From NCBI GenBank assembly GCA_002529455.1, contig NYMS01000053.1, forward strand, positions 124,001-188,000: DNA of 64,000 nucleotides, given 5' to 3'. Positions 44,300-53,172 of this stretch are shown here, one piece after another. The notes beneath the pieces were generated by a model. It was not told the origin of the DNA. It saw only the letters and a program-made list of their open reading frames with translations, and did not search any database. Origin of the DNA: Glycomyces fuscus (GTDB lineage Bacteria; Actinomycetota; Actinomycetes; Streptosporangiales; Streptosporangiaceae). The translations under genes and the position numbers were made by a program. Every line of letters begins with the position of its first letter. Within the stretch, counting starts at the first letter, position 1.

Positions 44300-44315
44300 A
44301 ACGGTATAGACCATT
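44300..44315. promoter_or_regulatory. DasR-like box upstream of glmS
   Basis: AACGGTATAGACCATT matches the remembered DasR-box consensus (A-C/G-TGGTCTAGACCA-C/G-T) at 12 of 16 positions. It lies 75 bases before the glmS start. DasR controls aminosugar genes in streptomycetes and responds to glucosamine-6-phosphate, the GlmS product. Confidence 0.4.
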
Positions 44316-44365
44316 TGGTGCATGGGGAGTAGACCGCGCAGGTCGGGGGCATGGGGAGGCAACGA

Positions 44366-44381
44366 GTGGAACCGATTCCAC
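44366..44381. promoter_or_regulatory. GTGGAA-N4-TTCCAC palindrome between glmS and coaA
   Basis: A perfect 6-4-6 inverted repeat (GTGGAA-CCGA-TTCCAC) in the 293-base divergent gap. It could serve either promoter; I do not recognise the binding family. Confidence 0.4.
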
Positions 44382-44518
44382 CCCCGTGGAAGTGGGATCG
44401 AAAATCTGGGGGTACGTGTCGTGAACATGTGGTTTCGGGCACCTTTCCGGCGCCACGGCGGGACTTGTGGGGACCGGCCGCCCGACGCGGTCGACCTCCT
44501 CCTCTAGGGTGGTCATTC

Positions 44519-45463
44519 GTGTCTCACACGACGAAGAACGGCTTCTCCACGCCGTACGTGGAGATGGACCGCGAGGCCTGGGCCGCGCTCCGGGCCTCCA
44601 CGCCCCTCTCCCTGACCGAGGCGGACCTCGCCGAGCTCCGCGGCACCACCGACCCCACCTCCCTGGACGACGTGCGGGACGTCTACCTGCCGCTGTCGCG
44701 ACTGCTCAACCTCTACGTGGGCGCGACCCAGCAGCGGCACGCCGCGGTCCGCGCCTTCCTCGGAGAGTCCGACCGCCCGTCGCCGTTCATCATCGGCGTC
44801 GCGGGCAGCGTCGCGGTGGGCAAGTCCACCACGGCGCGCCTCCTGCGCTCCCTGCTCGCCCAGTGGCCCAACCACCCGGACGTGGAACTGGTCAGCACCG
44901 ACAACTTCCTGCACGCCAACGCGGTCCTGGAGTCGCGCGGCCTGATGCGGCGCAAGGGCTTTCCCGAGAGCTACGACCGACGCGCCCTGGTGCGCTTCGT
45001 GTCGGAGATGAAGGCGGGGGCCGACCGGATCGACATCCCCGTCTACTCCCACCTGGCCTACGACATCGTGCCGGGCGAGCGCCAGACCGTGCGCAGGCCC
45101 GACATCCTCATCGTCGAGGGCATCAACGTCCTCCAGACACCCTCCGCCGGGCGCCTGGCCGTGGCCGACTTCTTCGACTTCTCCATCTACGTGGACGCCA
45201 AGGTCGAGAACATCCGCGGCTGGTACCTCGACCGCTTCCGCGAACTGCGCCGCACCGCGTTCTCCGACCCGCGCTCCTACTTCCACCACATGGCCACCGC
45301 CATCGGCGAGGAGGAGGCGCTGGAGTTCGCCGCCAACACCTGGCGCACCATCAACGAGGTCAACCTCGTGGAGAACATCCGCCCCACCCGGGGACGGGCC
45401 ACCCTGGTCCTGTACAAGGGCGACGACCACCGCGTGCGCCGGGTGAGGCTGCGCAAGACCTGA
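44519..45463 (+). CDS. coaA: Type I pantothenate kinase
   Basis: A 314-residue kinase. The P-loop GVAGSVAVGKSTTARLL lies at residues 93-109; LVSTDNFLHANAVLESRGLMRRKGFPESYD and DILIVEGINVLQ complete the type I CoaA signature. It phosphorylates pantothenate, the first step of CoA synthesis, and is normally feedback-inhibited by CoA. Start GTG 44519; the N-terminus TPYVEMDREAWAALR fits homologues. Convergent with the next gene by 11 bases. The longer frames upstream have no homology. Confidence 0.94.
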   Translation: MSHTTKNGFSTPYVEMDREAWAALRASTPLSLTEADLAELRGTTDPTSLDDVRDVYLPLSRLLNLYVGATQQRHAAVRAFLGESDRPSPFIIGVAGSVAVGKSTTARLLRSLLAQWPNHPDVELVSTDNFLHANAVLESRGLMRRKGFPESYDRRALVRFVSEMKAGADRIDIPVYSHLAYDIVPGERQTVRRPDILIVEGINVLQTPSAGRLAVADFFDFSIYVDAKVENIRGWYLDRFRELRRTAFSDPRSYFHHMATAIGEEEALEFAANTWRTINEVNLVENIRPTRGRATLVLYKGDDHRVRRVRLRKT

Positions 45464-45474
45464 GCGCGTCCCGG

Positions 45475-46071
45475 CTAGGGCGCGGTCACGGCCAAGCCGA
45501 TCAGGAGGCCCGCCACGATGGCCAGGGTCACGGCGACGGCGAACGCCATTCCGAGCAGGTAGGCGTGCCGCTCGAACCACGGCACGAGCCCCGGGCGGAA
45601 CCGGTGGAGCTCCCCGGGGGTGACACGCCCCTCCGGGCCGCTGCACGGCAGCCCGAGCGCGTTCACCAGCCGGTCCATGTCCTCGGCCGTGTAGCTGGCG
45701 CCGTACACCCTGACGAGCACGCCGCCGTGCGCATCGAGGAGGAACAGGGTGTCGCAGGGGCCCCCGCGCGGCTGGACGACGGTCGCGCGGATCGTCCACA
45801 CGGCGCGCGACCGTGACCGGCGCCGCTGGAGGAACGCCCCCTTGAGGATGATCTCGTGCGCGGTCAGCACGATCCTGGCCCGGTAGAGGTGCACGGCCGC
45901 CACCACGACCAGCGCGGTCCACGCGGCGCCCGCGACCAGGGCCGCCTCCGGGCCGATGCGGAACGCGACGCCGGCGGTCACGACCACGCCGACCACCGAA
46001 CCGGCGCCCAACCTGGCCCACCCCGCCCGAAGGCCGGGCCGCAGTACGAGGTCGTCCTGAACGTGGTGCAT
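45475..46071 (-). CDS. PH-like membrane protein with three hydrophobic segments
   Basis: A 198-residue protein from ATG 46071 (AAGGACGG). Two adjacent TMs at the N-terminal third (AGSVVGVVVTAGVAF, LVAGAAWTALVVVAAV) are followed by a compact domain (IVLTAHEIILKGAFLQRRR, VRVYGASYTAEDM) resembling bacterial PH domains, then a C-terminal TM (LLGMAFAVAVTLAIVAGLLIG). Such proteins are common in actinobacteria and uncharacterised. The first ~80 codons of the upstream extension are Arg/Pro-rich and not part of the protein. Confidence 0.65.
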   Translation of the reverse strand: MHHVQDDLVLRPGLRAGWARLGAGSVVGVVVTAGVAFRIGPEAALVAGAAWTALVVVAAVHLYRARIVLTAHEIILKGAFLQRRRSRSRAVWTIRATVVQPRGGPCDTLFLLDAHGGVLVRVYGASYTAEDMDRLVNALGLPCSGPEGRVTPGELHRFRPGLVPWFERHAYLLGMAFAVAVTLAIVAGLLIGLAVTAP

Positions 46072-46415
46072 GTGAGTACCGTCCTTTCCCGGTTCCTCCG
46101 ACGGTCCCGCGCCGACGGCGGTTCCCGTCCCCCGGCCGGGGCGTGGCCCCCGGGGCGTGGGGCCCGGTCCGTGGAACGGGCCCCGGGCCGTCGGAGGCGC
46201 GCGGGTCCGCCGCGGAGGCGGGGGCGCCCGGTCCCCGGCCGGTTTGGCGGGGCAACGCCCGGGGGGTAGGCTGATGGCTCTTTTCGGCAGCGCCCCCGAA
46301 CGGGTGCTGTGCGCTCTCACGGATCGGAACGAACCGGGCCCTCGCGGCGACCGGGGCGGGACCCGCGCACGCGCGCTGCCGCGTTCTGTCCCGCCGATCC
46401 CTCCGAGGCCGCCGT

Positions 46416-48587
46416 ATGTCCACGACCGATCCCTCCGCCGTGCCCGTGAGCCCCGAGCTCCGGGCCGAACGCGAACGCCTCGCCGCCGCCCGCGCCGCCC
46501 TGGACCGGATGCGGGAGGAGGTCGAGGGCAGCGAGCTCGTCCTGGGCGACGTCGTCAACGACAAGGTCACCAACGCCGCCCTGCGCCGCGGCCGCGAGCG
46601 CCGCCTCGCGGCCCTGGCCGACGTCCCCGGCGCCCCGCTGTTCTTCGGCCGCCTCGACTTCGAACCGGGCACCGTCTTCCTGGACGACGCCGGGGCCGAC
46701 CCCGCGGCCCCCGCCCCCGGTGCCGACCCCGACCGGATCCACATCGGCCGCCGCCACGTCCACGACGCCGAGGGGCGCCCCATGGTCCTGGACTGGCGCG
46801 CCCCCCTCTGCGTCGCCTACTACCGGGCCTCGCCCGGCGACCGGATGGACGTGCGCCTGCGCCGCCGCTACGGCTTCACCACGATCGACCACGGCCGCGG
46901 CGCCGACCCCGAGGTGGTGCTCACCGCCTTCGAGGACGAGCCGCTCACCGCCCCCCGGGCCGAGGCCGACCAGCGCGTCGGCGCCCTGCTGAGCGCCGAG
47001 ATCGAACGCCCCCGCACCGGGCCCATGCGCGACATCGTCGCCACCATCCAGCCCGAGCAGGACGGCCTCGTCCGGGCCCCGCTCGGCACCACCCTGTGCG
47101 TGCAGGGCGCTCCCGGCACCGGCAAGACCGCCGTCGGCCTGCACCGCATCGCCTTCCTGCTCTACACCGAGCGCGAACGCCTCTCCCGTTCCGGCGTGGC
47201 GATCGTGGGCCCCAACCGCTCCTTCCTCTCCTACATCCGCGACGTCCTGCCCGCCCTCGGCGAGGTCGACGTCCAGCAGACCACCGTCACCGAGATGCTC
47301 ACCGCCGGGCTGCCCGAGCGCTCCCGCCCCGCCGCCGGGTGGGTGCGCCGGACCGAGGAGCCCCGCGCCGCCCGCGTCAAGGGCCAGGCCCGCATGGCGG
47401 AGGTGGTCCGCCGCGACCTGTGGTCGCACCTGCGCACGCCCGAGGAGGCGGTCGTGGTCCGCCGCGGGTCGCGCCGCTGGCGCCTGTACCCCGAGGACCT
47501 GCGCCCCCTCCTGGACGAGTTGGCCACGCGCGGCGTCGCCTACGGTTCGGGGCGCGAACTCCTCTCGCACCGCATCGCCCACGCCGTGCTCTCCCTCATG
47601 GAGGCCCAGGGGGAGGTCTGCGACGACCGCACCCACCAGCAGGTGCGCCGCGACCCGGCCGTGCGCTCGGCGGTCACCGCCATGTGGCCCAAGGCCGACC
47701 CGCTCAGGCTCGTGTTCGGCCTGCTCACCGACCCCGAACGCCTCGCCCGGGCGGCGGAGGGGCTGCTGACCCCCGAGGAGCAGGCCGCCGTCCTGCTGCC
47801 GGGCAGCCCCCGCGGCCCCAGGTCGGCCCTCTGGTCGGAGGAGGACCTGGCCCTGGTGGACGAGGCCGCCGCGCTCATCGAGCGCCCCACGGGACTCGGC
47901 CACATCGTGGTGGACGAGGCCCAGGACCTGAGCCCCATGCAGTGCCGGGCGATCGGCCGCCGCTGCGTGTCCGGCTCGCTCACCGTGCTCGGCGACATCG
48001 CCCAGGGCACCAGCCCCTCGGCGGCCGCCGACTGGTCCACGCTCCTGGAACACCTGGGCAAGCCCGCCGGCCACCTGAGCGTCCTGGACCGCGGCTACCG
48101 CGTCCCCGCCCAGATCATCGACTTCGCCGCCCGCCTGCTGCCCGTGATCGCGCCCGGGATGGGCGCCCCCGTGGCCGTGCGCCGCGCGCCCGGGGCGCTG
48201 CGGGTCACCCCCGCCGAGGGGGGTCTGGCCGCGTCGGTCGCCGACGCCTGCCGCACCGCGCTCAAGGGGGAGGGCTCCGTCGGCCTGATCGCCGCGGACG
48301 CCGACCTGCCCGCCCTGCGCGGGGCCGTCGAGGCCGAGGGGCTGGCCGCGCCGCTGCTGGGGGAGGCGGACACCGGGCCGGACGCGGGACGCCTGGTCGC
48401 GGTCCCCGCGAGCCTGGCCAAGGGCCTGGAGTTCGACGCCGTCGTGGTCGCCGAGCCCGCCGCCATCGCCGAGGCCGAGGAACGCGGCGCCAACCGGCTC
48501 TACGTGGTGCTCACCCGAGCGGTGAGCACCCTGCACGTGGTGCACGCGCGCCCCCTGCCGGAGGCGCTCCGCGACACCGACGGGTGA
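46416..48587 (+). CDS. HelD/HelR-like RNA polymerase-associated superfamily 1 ATPase
   Basis: A 723-residue UvrD-like protein. Walker A is GAPGTGKTAVGLHR (about 232-245) and Walker B HIVVDEAQDLSPMQ (about 497-510); the long N-terminal coiled region (ERERLAAARAALDRMREEVEG) is the arm that enters RNA polymerase in HelD. The proteins free stalled RNA polymerase and, in Streptomyces venezuelae HelR, give rifampicin resistance. The domain order and length fit. I do not find the 19-bp rifamycin-associated palindrome upstream (46072-46415), so inducibility by rifamycins is not indicated. Start ATG 46416. The protein ends 4 bases before the convergent DUF998 gene. Confidence 0.85.
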   Translation: MSTTDPSAVPVSPELRAERERLAAARAALDRMREEVEGSELVLGDVVNDKVTNAALRRGRERRLAALADVPGAPLFFGRLDFEPGTVFLDDAGADPAAPAPGADPDRIHIGRRHVHDAEGRPMVLDWRAPLCVAYYRASPGDRMDVRLRRRYGFTTIDHGRGADPEVVLTAFEDEPLTAPRAEADQRVGALLSAEIERPRTGPMRDIVATIQPEQDGLVRAPLGTTLCVQGAPGTGKTAVGLHRIAFLLYTERERLSRSGVAIVGPNRSFLSYIRDVLPALGEVDVQQTTVTEMLTAGLPERSRPAAGWVRRTEEPRAARVKGQARMAEVVRRDLWSHLRTPEEAVVVRRGSRRWRLYPEDLRPLLDELATRGVAYGSGRELLSHRIAHAVLSLMEAQGEVCDDRTHQQVRRDPAVRSAVTAMWPKADPLRLVFGLLTDPERLARAAEGLLTPEEQAAVLLPGSPRGPRSALWSEEDLALVDEAAALIERPTGLGHIVVDEAQDLSPMQCRAIGRRCVSGSLTVLGDIAQGTSPSAAADWSTLLEHLGKPAGHLSVLDRGYRVPAQIIDFAARLLPVIAPGMGAPVAVRRAPGALRVTPAEGGLAASVADACRTALKGEGSVGLIAADADLPALRGAVEAEGLAAPLLGEADTGPDAGRLVAVPASLAKGLEFDAVVVAEPAAIAEAEERGANRLYVVLTRAVSTLHVVHARPLPEALRDTDG

Positions 48588-48591
48588 GGGG

Positions 48592-49311
48592 TCAGTGCCC
48601 GGTGCGGGTGTCCTGGGGCGTCCAGGTCCGCTTCCACAGGCTGGGCAGCAGACCCACCGTGAGCAGCCACAGGGCCACCGCCGCCAGGTGGACGCGCTGC
48701 AGGTTGCCGAACACGACCCCCGGGTCGCCGTCGCCCCCGCCCGCGTAGGCCCGTACCGCCACGACCAGGACGGCGACGGCCGTGACCAGCTGGAGCGCGG
48801 CCACGACGGCCACCAGCGGCCACCTGCCGTCGCCCATCCGGCGCCGGTCCACCGCCAGCACGACCACGCTCGCCAGCGCGGCCAGGAGCGCGACCAACGC
48901 GACGAGGGCCTGGGCCGCGGTCGCCCCCGCCACCCCCTCCGCCAGTGACTCGGCCGCGCACGGCACGTCCGTGGAGGCCACGCACGGCCCGGGGAAGAGC
49001 GTGGCGGCCAGCGACGCCGCGCCGAACAGGAGCATGCACCACCACGACACCGCCAGCAGGTGGCCCGTCCTCTCCCTCGCGCCCAGCCCGAGCCCGACCC
49101 CGGCGGCGATCACCACCAGGATCGACGCGATGCGGTGCGCGCTCTCCAGGAACCTGGCGAAGTCCGCGCCCCTGTCGGCCAGGGCCCCATCGACCGCGCT
49201 GCCGCCGGGCAGCACGACCTCCACGACCCACAGGCTGTACACGACCGCGGCCACCACGGCCGCGACCTTCCCGTCCCTGTAGTCCCAGTGCAACTGTGTG
49301 GAGTGCGACAT
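48592..49311 (-). CDS. DUF998 integral membrane protein
   Basis: A 239-residue protein with about six hydrophobic helices (AAVVAAVVYSLWVVEVVL, IASILVVIAAGVGLGLGA, HLLAVSWWCMLLFGAASLAA, ALVALLAALASVVVLAV, LVAVVAALQLVTAVAVLVVA, HLAAVALWLLTVGLLPSLW) and the DUF998 pattern GARERTGHLLAVSW. The function of DUF998 is unknown. ATG 49311. A Cys pair (CVASTDVPC) sits in an outside loop and could form a disulfide. Convergent with the HelD-like gene. Confidence 0.75.
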   Translation of the reverse strand: MSHSTQLHWDYRDGKVAAVVAAVVYSLWVVEVVLPGGSAVDGALADRGADFARFLESAHRIASILVVIAAGVGLGLGARERTGHLLAVSWWCMLLFGAASLAATLFPGPCVASTDVPCAAESLAEGVAGATAAQALVALVALLAALASVVVLAVDRRRMGDGRWPLVAVVAALQLVTAVAVLVVAVRAYAGGGDGDPGVVFGNLQRVHLAAVALWLLTVGLLPSLWKRTWTPQDTRTGH

Positions 49312-49532
49312 CGTGCCCCCTGTCCCACGAAAGTCCCCACGTCTCCCGCGGAGACATCCCCCCGAGGGCACGTGGCCGAACCACCGTCGTGCCGCCATCC
49401 CCTACCCGTGGTGCCCCGTCTCACCCAACTCGCGTCGGCACCGTTATCCACGGTTGCGTGTTCACACGGCATCATCGGGGGGACACCGGCGGAAGACGCG
49501 GGGCAGGGACGGCCGACGAGAAGGGCGCACGC

Positions 49533-50456
49533 ATGGACGGCGCATCCACGACGCGATGGGTGATCGTGGGGGTCGACGGTACGGAATCCAGCCGCCACGC
49601 GCTGGAGTGGTCGGCGCACCAGGCGATGCTGCGCGGACTGGGGGTCCGGATCGTCGCGGCGGCCGGGCCGCTGGCCTCCGTGGGCGTGTTCGCGGGGCAC
49701 ACGCGCACCGACCCCGACGTCCCCCCGGACGTGCTCCCCGACGAGGCCGACGCCCAGGGGGCGGAGTCCCTGCTGGAGTACGCGGGGGACTGGGTGTCGC
49801 GGCTCTTCCCCGAGCTGCGGGTGCAAAAACGCCTGTCGTACGCGCGCCCGGTGGAGGCCCTGCTCACGGAGGCCTCCTCGGAGGGCGCCGTCGCCGTGGT
49901 GGTCGGCTCGCGCGGGCTGAGCGGGATCGTGGCCGCGTTCGTCGGCTCGGTCGGTATCGAGCTGGCCGCCCGCGCGCCCGTGCCGGTGATCGTGCTGCCC
50001 CGGGAGCACGCGTCCGCGCACGGCGTGCGGGGCCGGGTGATCGTGGGCATCGACGGGTCCGAACCCAGCAGGCGCGCGGTGGACTTCGCCTTCGCGCAGG
50101 CCGACTTCGCCGACACCGAGCTGGTCGCGGTGAGCGCCTGGCAGCCGCTGGTGGCCTTCGCCGCCGCGACCGGGCCCATCCCGCCCGAGCTGTTCGACGA
50201 CGCGACCGCCGCCGAGGCCGCGCGCCAGGCGCTGGAGGAGGAGCTGGCCGGGCCCCGCACGCGCCACGCGGGCGTGCCGGTGAGCACCCGGGTCGTGCGC
50301 GCCCACCCGGTGATCGCCCTGCTGGAGGAGGCCACCCCCGCCGACCTCATCGTGGTCGGCTCGCGCGGCCGCGGGGGTTTCCGCGGGCTGCTGCTCGGCT
50401 CGGTGAGCCACTCCGTCCTGCACGGGGCCAGGGGCCCCGTCGCCATCCTGCGCTGA
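49533..50456 (+). CDS. Tandem universal stress protein
   Basis: A 307-residue protein with two UspA domains. Domain 1 starts WVIVGVDGTESSRHALEW and contains GSRGLSGIVAAFVGS; domain 2 starts RVIVGIDGSEPSRRAVDF and contains GSRGRGGFRGLLLGSVSHSVL. Both have G-x2-G-x9-G(S) ATP-binding motifs. It is cytoplasmic, start ATG 49533. Tandem Usp proteins in actinomycetes often follow hypoxia or envelope-stress regulation; no operator is seen here. Confidence 0.88.
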   Translation: MDGASTTRWVIVGVDGTESSRHALEWSAHQAMLRGLGVRIVAAAGPLASVGVFAGHTRTDPDVPPDVLPDEADAQGAESLLEYAGDWVSRLFPELRVQKRLSYARPVEALLTEASSEGAVAVVVGSRGLSGIVAAFVGSVGIELAARAPVPVIVLPREHASAHGVRGRVIVGIDGSEPSRRAVDFAFAQADFADTELVAVSAWQPLVAFAAATGPIPPELFDDATAAEAARQALEEELAGPRTRHAGVPVSTRVVRAHPVIALLEEATPADLIVVGSRGRGGFRGLLLGSVSHSVLHGARGPVAILR

Positions 50457-50620
50457 CCCAGGGCCGGGCGGCACAGGTCTAGTGCCCGCGACCGCACCCC
50501 GGGCGGGGGGTGTGACGAACAGCACGGTGTGTCGGTCGCGGTGCCCGGTAGCGCCGGTTTCCAGGGGAACCGGCTCTCATCAGCAGCGGAGCGATCGTCT
50601 TTCGTGCGCGTGCGTACCCG

Positions 50621-50703
50621 GTGGTAGACCACACGGAAGCCTTGCTGTGCAGGGAAATCCGTTCTTCCGGCATAACTTCCGTAGACCATTGGACTAAACC
50701 AAT
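50621..50703. promoter_or_regulatory. DasR-like box and repeated TAGACCA half-sites before pckG
   Basis: ATTGGACTAAACCAAT (50688-50703) matches the DasR-box consensus at 12 of 16 positions. GTGGTAGACCAC (50621-50632) and GTAGACCATT (50681-50690) repeat the TAGACCA half-site. All lie 60-150 bases before the pckG start codon. The rest of the 309-base gap holds no gene. Confidence 0.4.
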
Positions 50704-50765
50704 TGGTCACCGTGGGGGATCGTCGTTCATGATGCGAGAGATCTCGACGTTGAGAAGGAGCCGCT

Positions 50766-52583
50766 GTGACTGCCGTGGATACCGAAGTGGACGCACCGAC
50801 CAAGCACGAGGAGCTCGTCTCCTGGGTGCGGGAGGTGGCCGAGCTCACGCAGCCGGACGAGATCGTGTGGTGCGACGGTTCCGAGGAGGAGTGGACCCGT
50901 CTGACCGACCAGCTGGTCGAGCAGGGCACCTTCGTCCGCCTCAACCCGGACAAACGCCCCAACAGCTTCTACTGCAAGTCCGACCCGAGCGACGTCGCCC
51001 GCGTCGAGGACCGCACCTTCATCTGCTCCGAGCGCGAGAGGGACGCGGGCCCCACCAACAACTGGATCGCCCCCGACGAGATGCGCGCCACCTTCGGCGA
51101 GATCTTCCGGGGCGCCATGCGCGGCCGCACCATGTACGTCGTGCCCTTCTGCATGGGGCCGCTGGGCGGCGACATCTCCCAGCTCGGTGTCGAGATCACC
51201 GACTCCCCGTACGTCGTGGTGTCCATGCGCGTCATGGCCCGCATGGGCAGCGCCGCCCTGCGCCTGATCGAGGAGCGCGGCGAGTTCGTCAGGGCCGTCC
51301 ACTCCGTGGGCGCCCCGCTGGAGCCCGGCCAGGAGGACGTCGCCTGGCCCTGCAACTCCACCAAGTACATCTCGCACTTCCCCGAGACCCGTGAGATCTG
51401 GTCCTACGGCTCGGGCTACGGCGGCAACGCCCTGCTCGGCAAGAAGTGCTACGCGCTGCGCATCGCCTCGGTGATGGCCCGCGACGAGGGCTGGCTCGCC
51501 GAGCACATGCTCATCCTCAAGGTCACCCCGCCCAAGGGCCGGCCGCACTACGTCGCCGCCGCCTTCCCGAGCGCCTGCGGCAAGACCAACCTGGCCATGC
51601 TCCAGCCGACCATCCCGGGATGGAAGGTCGAGACCGTGGGCGACGACATCGCCTGGATGCGCTTCGACGAGCAGGGCCAGCTGCGCGCCATCAACCCCGA
51701 GGCCGGGTTCTTCGGCGTCGCGCCCGGCACCGGCGAGAAGACCAACGCCAACGCAGTGAAGACCCTCTGGGGCAACAGCATCTTCACCAACGTCGCCCTG
51801 ACCGAGGACGGCGACGTGTGGTGGGAGGGCCTCACCGAGGAGCCGCCCGCGGGCCTGACCGACTGGAAGGGCCGTCCCTGGACGCCGGAGTCGGCCGAGC
51901 CCGCGGCCCACCCGAACTCCCGCTTCACCACCCCGGCCGGGCAGGCCCCGACCATCGCCGACGAGTGGGAGGACCCGGCGGGCGTGCCGATCTCGGCCAT
52001 CCTGTTCGGCGGTCGCCGCGCCACCGCCGTGCCGCTGGTCACCGAGTCCTTCAGCTGGCAGCACGGCGTCTACCTGGGCGCCAACGTCTCCTCGGAGAAG
52101 ACCGCCGCCGCGGAGGGCTCCGTGGGCGAGCTGCGCCGCGACCCCTTCGCCATGCTGCCGTTCTGCGGCTACAACATGGGCGACTACTTCGCCCACTGGG
52201 TGAGGCTGGGCCAGGGGGCCGACGCGGCCAAGCTGCCCCGGATCTTCTACGTCAACTGGTTCAAGAAGGACCCCGAGGGCCGCATCGTCTGGCCCGGGTT
52301 CGGCGAGAACAGCCGCGTCATCAAGTGGATCGTCGAGCGCCTGGAGGGTGAGGCCGAGGCGGTCGAGACCCCGATCGGCTACCTGCCCACCGCCGACGGC
52401 ATCGACACCGAGGGACTGGACGTCTCCGACGAGGACATGGCCTACGTGCTCGACGTCGACCGCGAGGTCTGGAAGCGGGAGGCCGCGCTGGTACCGGAGT
52501 TCTTCAAGACCTTCGGCGACCACCTGCCCGGCGAGCTGTGGGACGAGTACCACGCCCTGCTGGACCGCCTGGAGAACGAGTAG
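50766..52583 (+). CDS. pckG: Phosphoenolpyruvate carboxykinase (GTP)
   Basis: A 605-residue enzyme of the GTP type. The P-loop with its reactive cysteine is FPSACGKTNLAML (C271); VGDDIAWMRF binds metal; KRPNSFYCKSDPSDVARVED and SFSWQHGVYLGA are substrate blocks. It converts oxaloacetate to PEP in gluconeogenesis. GTG 50766 with GAAGGAG. A double terminator follows. DasR-like sites upstream hint at control by aminosugar status. Confidence 0.96.
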   Translation: MTAVDTEVDAPTKHEELVSWVREVAELTQPDEIVWCDGSEEEWTRLTDQLVEQGTFVRLNPDKRPNSFYCKSDPSDVARVEDRTFICSERERDAGPTNNWIAPDEMRATFGEIFRGAMRGRTMYVVPFCMGPLGGDISQLGVEITDSPYVVVSMRVMARMGSAALRLIEERGEFVRAVHSVGAPLEPGQEDVAWPCNSTKYISHFPETREIWSYGSGYGGNALLGKKCYALRIASVMARDEGWLAEHMLILKVTPPKGRPHYVAAAFPSACGKTNLAMLQPTIPGWKVETVGDDIAWMRFDEQGQLRAINPEAGFFGVAPGTGEKTNANAVKTLWGNSIFTNVALTEDGDVWWEGLTEEPPAGLTDWKGRPWTPESAEPAAHPNSRFTTPAGQAPTIADEWEDPAGVPISAILFGGRRATAVPLVTESFSWQHGVYLGANVSSEKTAAAEGSVGELRRDPFAMLPFCGYNMGDYFAHWVRLGQGADAAKLPRIFYVNWFKKDPEGRIVWPGFGENSRVIKWIVERLEGEAEAVETPIGYLPTADGIDTEGLDVSDEDMAYVLDVDREVWKREAALVPEFFKTFGDHLPGELWDEYHALLDRLENE

Positions 52584-52614
52584 CGACGACCTCGACGGGG
52601 GCACGGCCCCCTGA

Positions 52615-52679
52615 CCCGGGCCCCTTCCGCGCAGGGGCCCGGGAAAGGGGGCGCGGGCACGACGGTGCCCGCGCCCCCT
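52615..52679. terminator. Tandem terminators after pckG
   Basis: Two perfect hairpins: CCCGGGCCCC / GGGGCCCGGG (52615-52643) and a 15-bp stem AGGGGGCGCGGGCAC / GTGCCCGCGCCCCCT (52646-52679) with a 4-base loop. They separate pckG from the convergent ATPase gene. Confidence 0.85.
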
Positions 52680-52689
52680 CGCCGTGCGG

Positions 52690-53172
52690 TCACCAGACGC
52701 GGGGCAGGGTCCGGGGCGGCTCGGCGTCGAAAGCGGCCCAGACGTGGGTGCCGAGGCCGTGGCGGCGCGGAAAGGCGAAGCCGGCCCACGTGCGGGAGAG
52801 CCGGCGTACCAGCAGGAGCCCGCGCTGGCCCTCCGCGAGTTCCCATTCCTCGTCGGTGCGCTCGGCGGGGATGCGGGGCAGGGTGGGGCCGCCCGCGTCG
52901 CTGACGGTCAGGCGCAGCGTGCGTTCGTCCGGCATGGACAGGGTGCGGCCGACCCTTCCTCCCGGGCGGGCGTACTTGCAGGAGTTGGCGACGAGTTCGC
53001 TGGCCACGAGTGTGACGGTCTCCACCAGGTCGGGGTCGAACCCGGCCAGGTCGCGGGCGAGTTCGGAGCGGACCCGGGCGAGTTCGGACAGGTCCCCGGC
53101 GTAGTCGCGGTGGCCCCAGAAGGCGAACGGGCCGGGGACCGGGGCCGGGTCGTGCGGGAGCGTGTCGGTCAT
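52690..53172 (-). CDS. GHKL-type ATPase (locus 2, minus strand)
   Basis: A 160-residue HATPase_c_2 protein: FAFWGHRDYAGDLSELARVR, N-box VTLVASELVANSCKYARPGG, G-box GQRGLLLVRRLSRTWAGF. Its ATG overlaps the stop of the Pro-rich gene by ATGA, so it is translationally coupled. Such proteins act as anti-sigma-like kinases in actinomycetes. It is convergent with pckG. Confidence 0.85.
   Translation of the reverse strand: MTDTLPHDPAPVPGPFAFWGHRDYAGDLSELARVRSELARDLAGFDPDLVETVTLVASELVANSCKYARPGGRVGRTLSMPDERTLRLTVSDAGGPTLPRIPAERTDEEWELAEGQRGLLLVRRLSRTWAGFAFPRRHGLGTHVWAAFDAEPPRTLPRVW

Noticed and set aside
46072..46415. Rifamycin-associated element before the HelD-like gene
   Set aside because: I looked for the 19-bp GGGGCTTGC palindrome type and found none.
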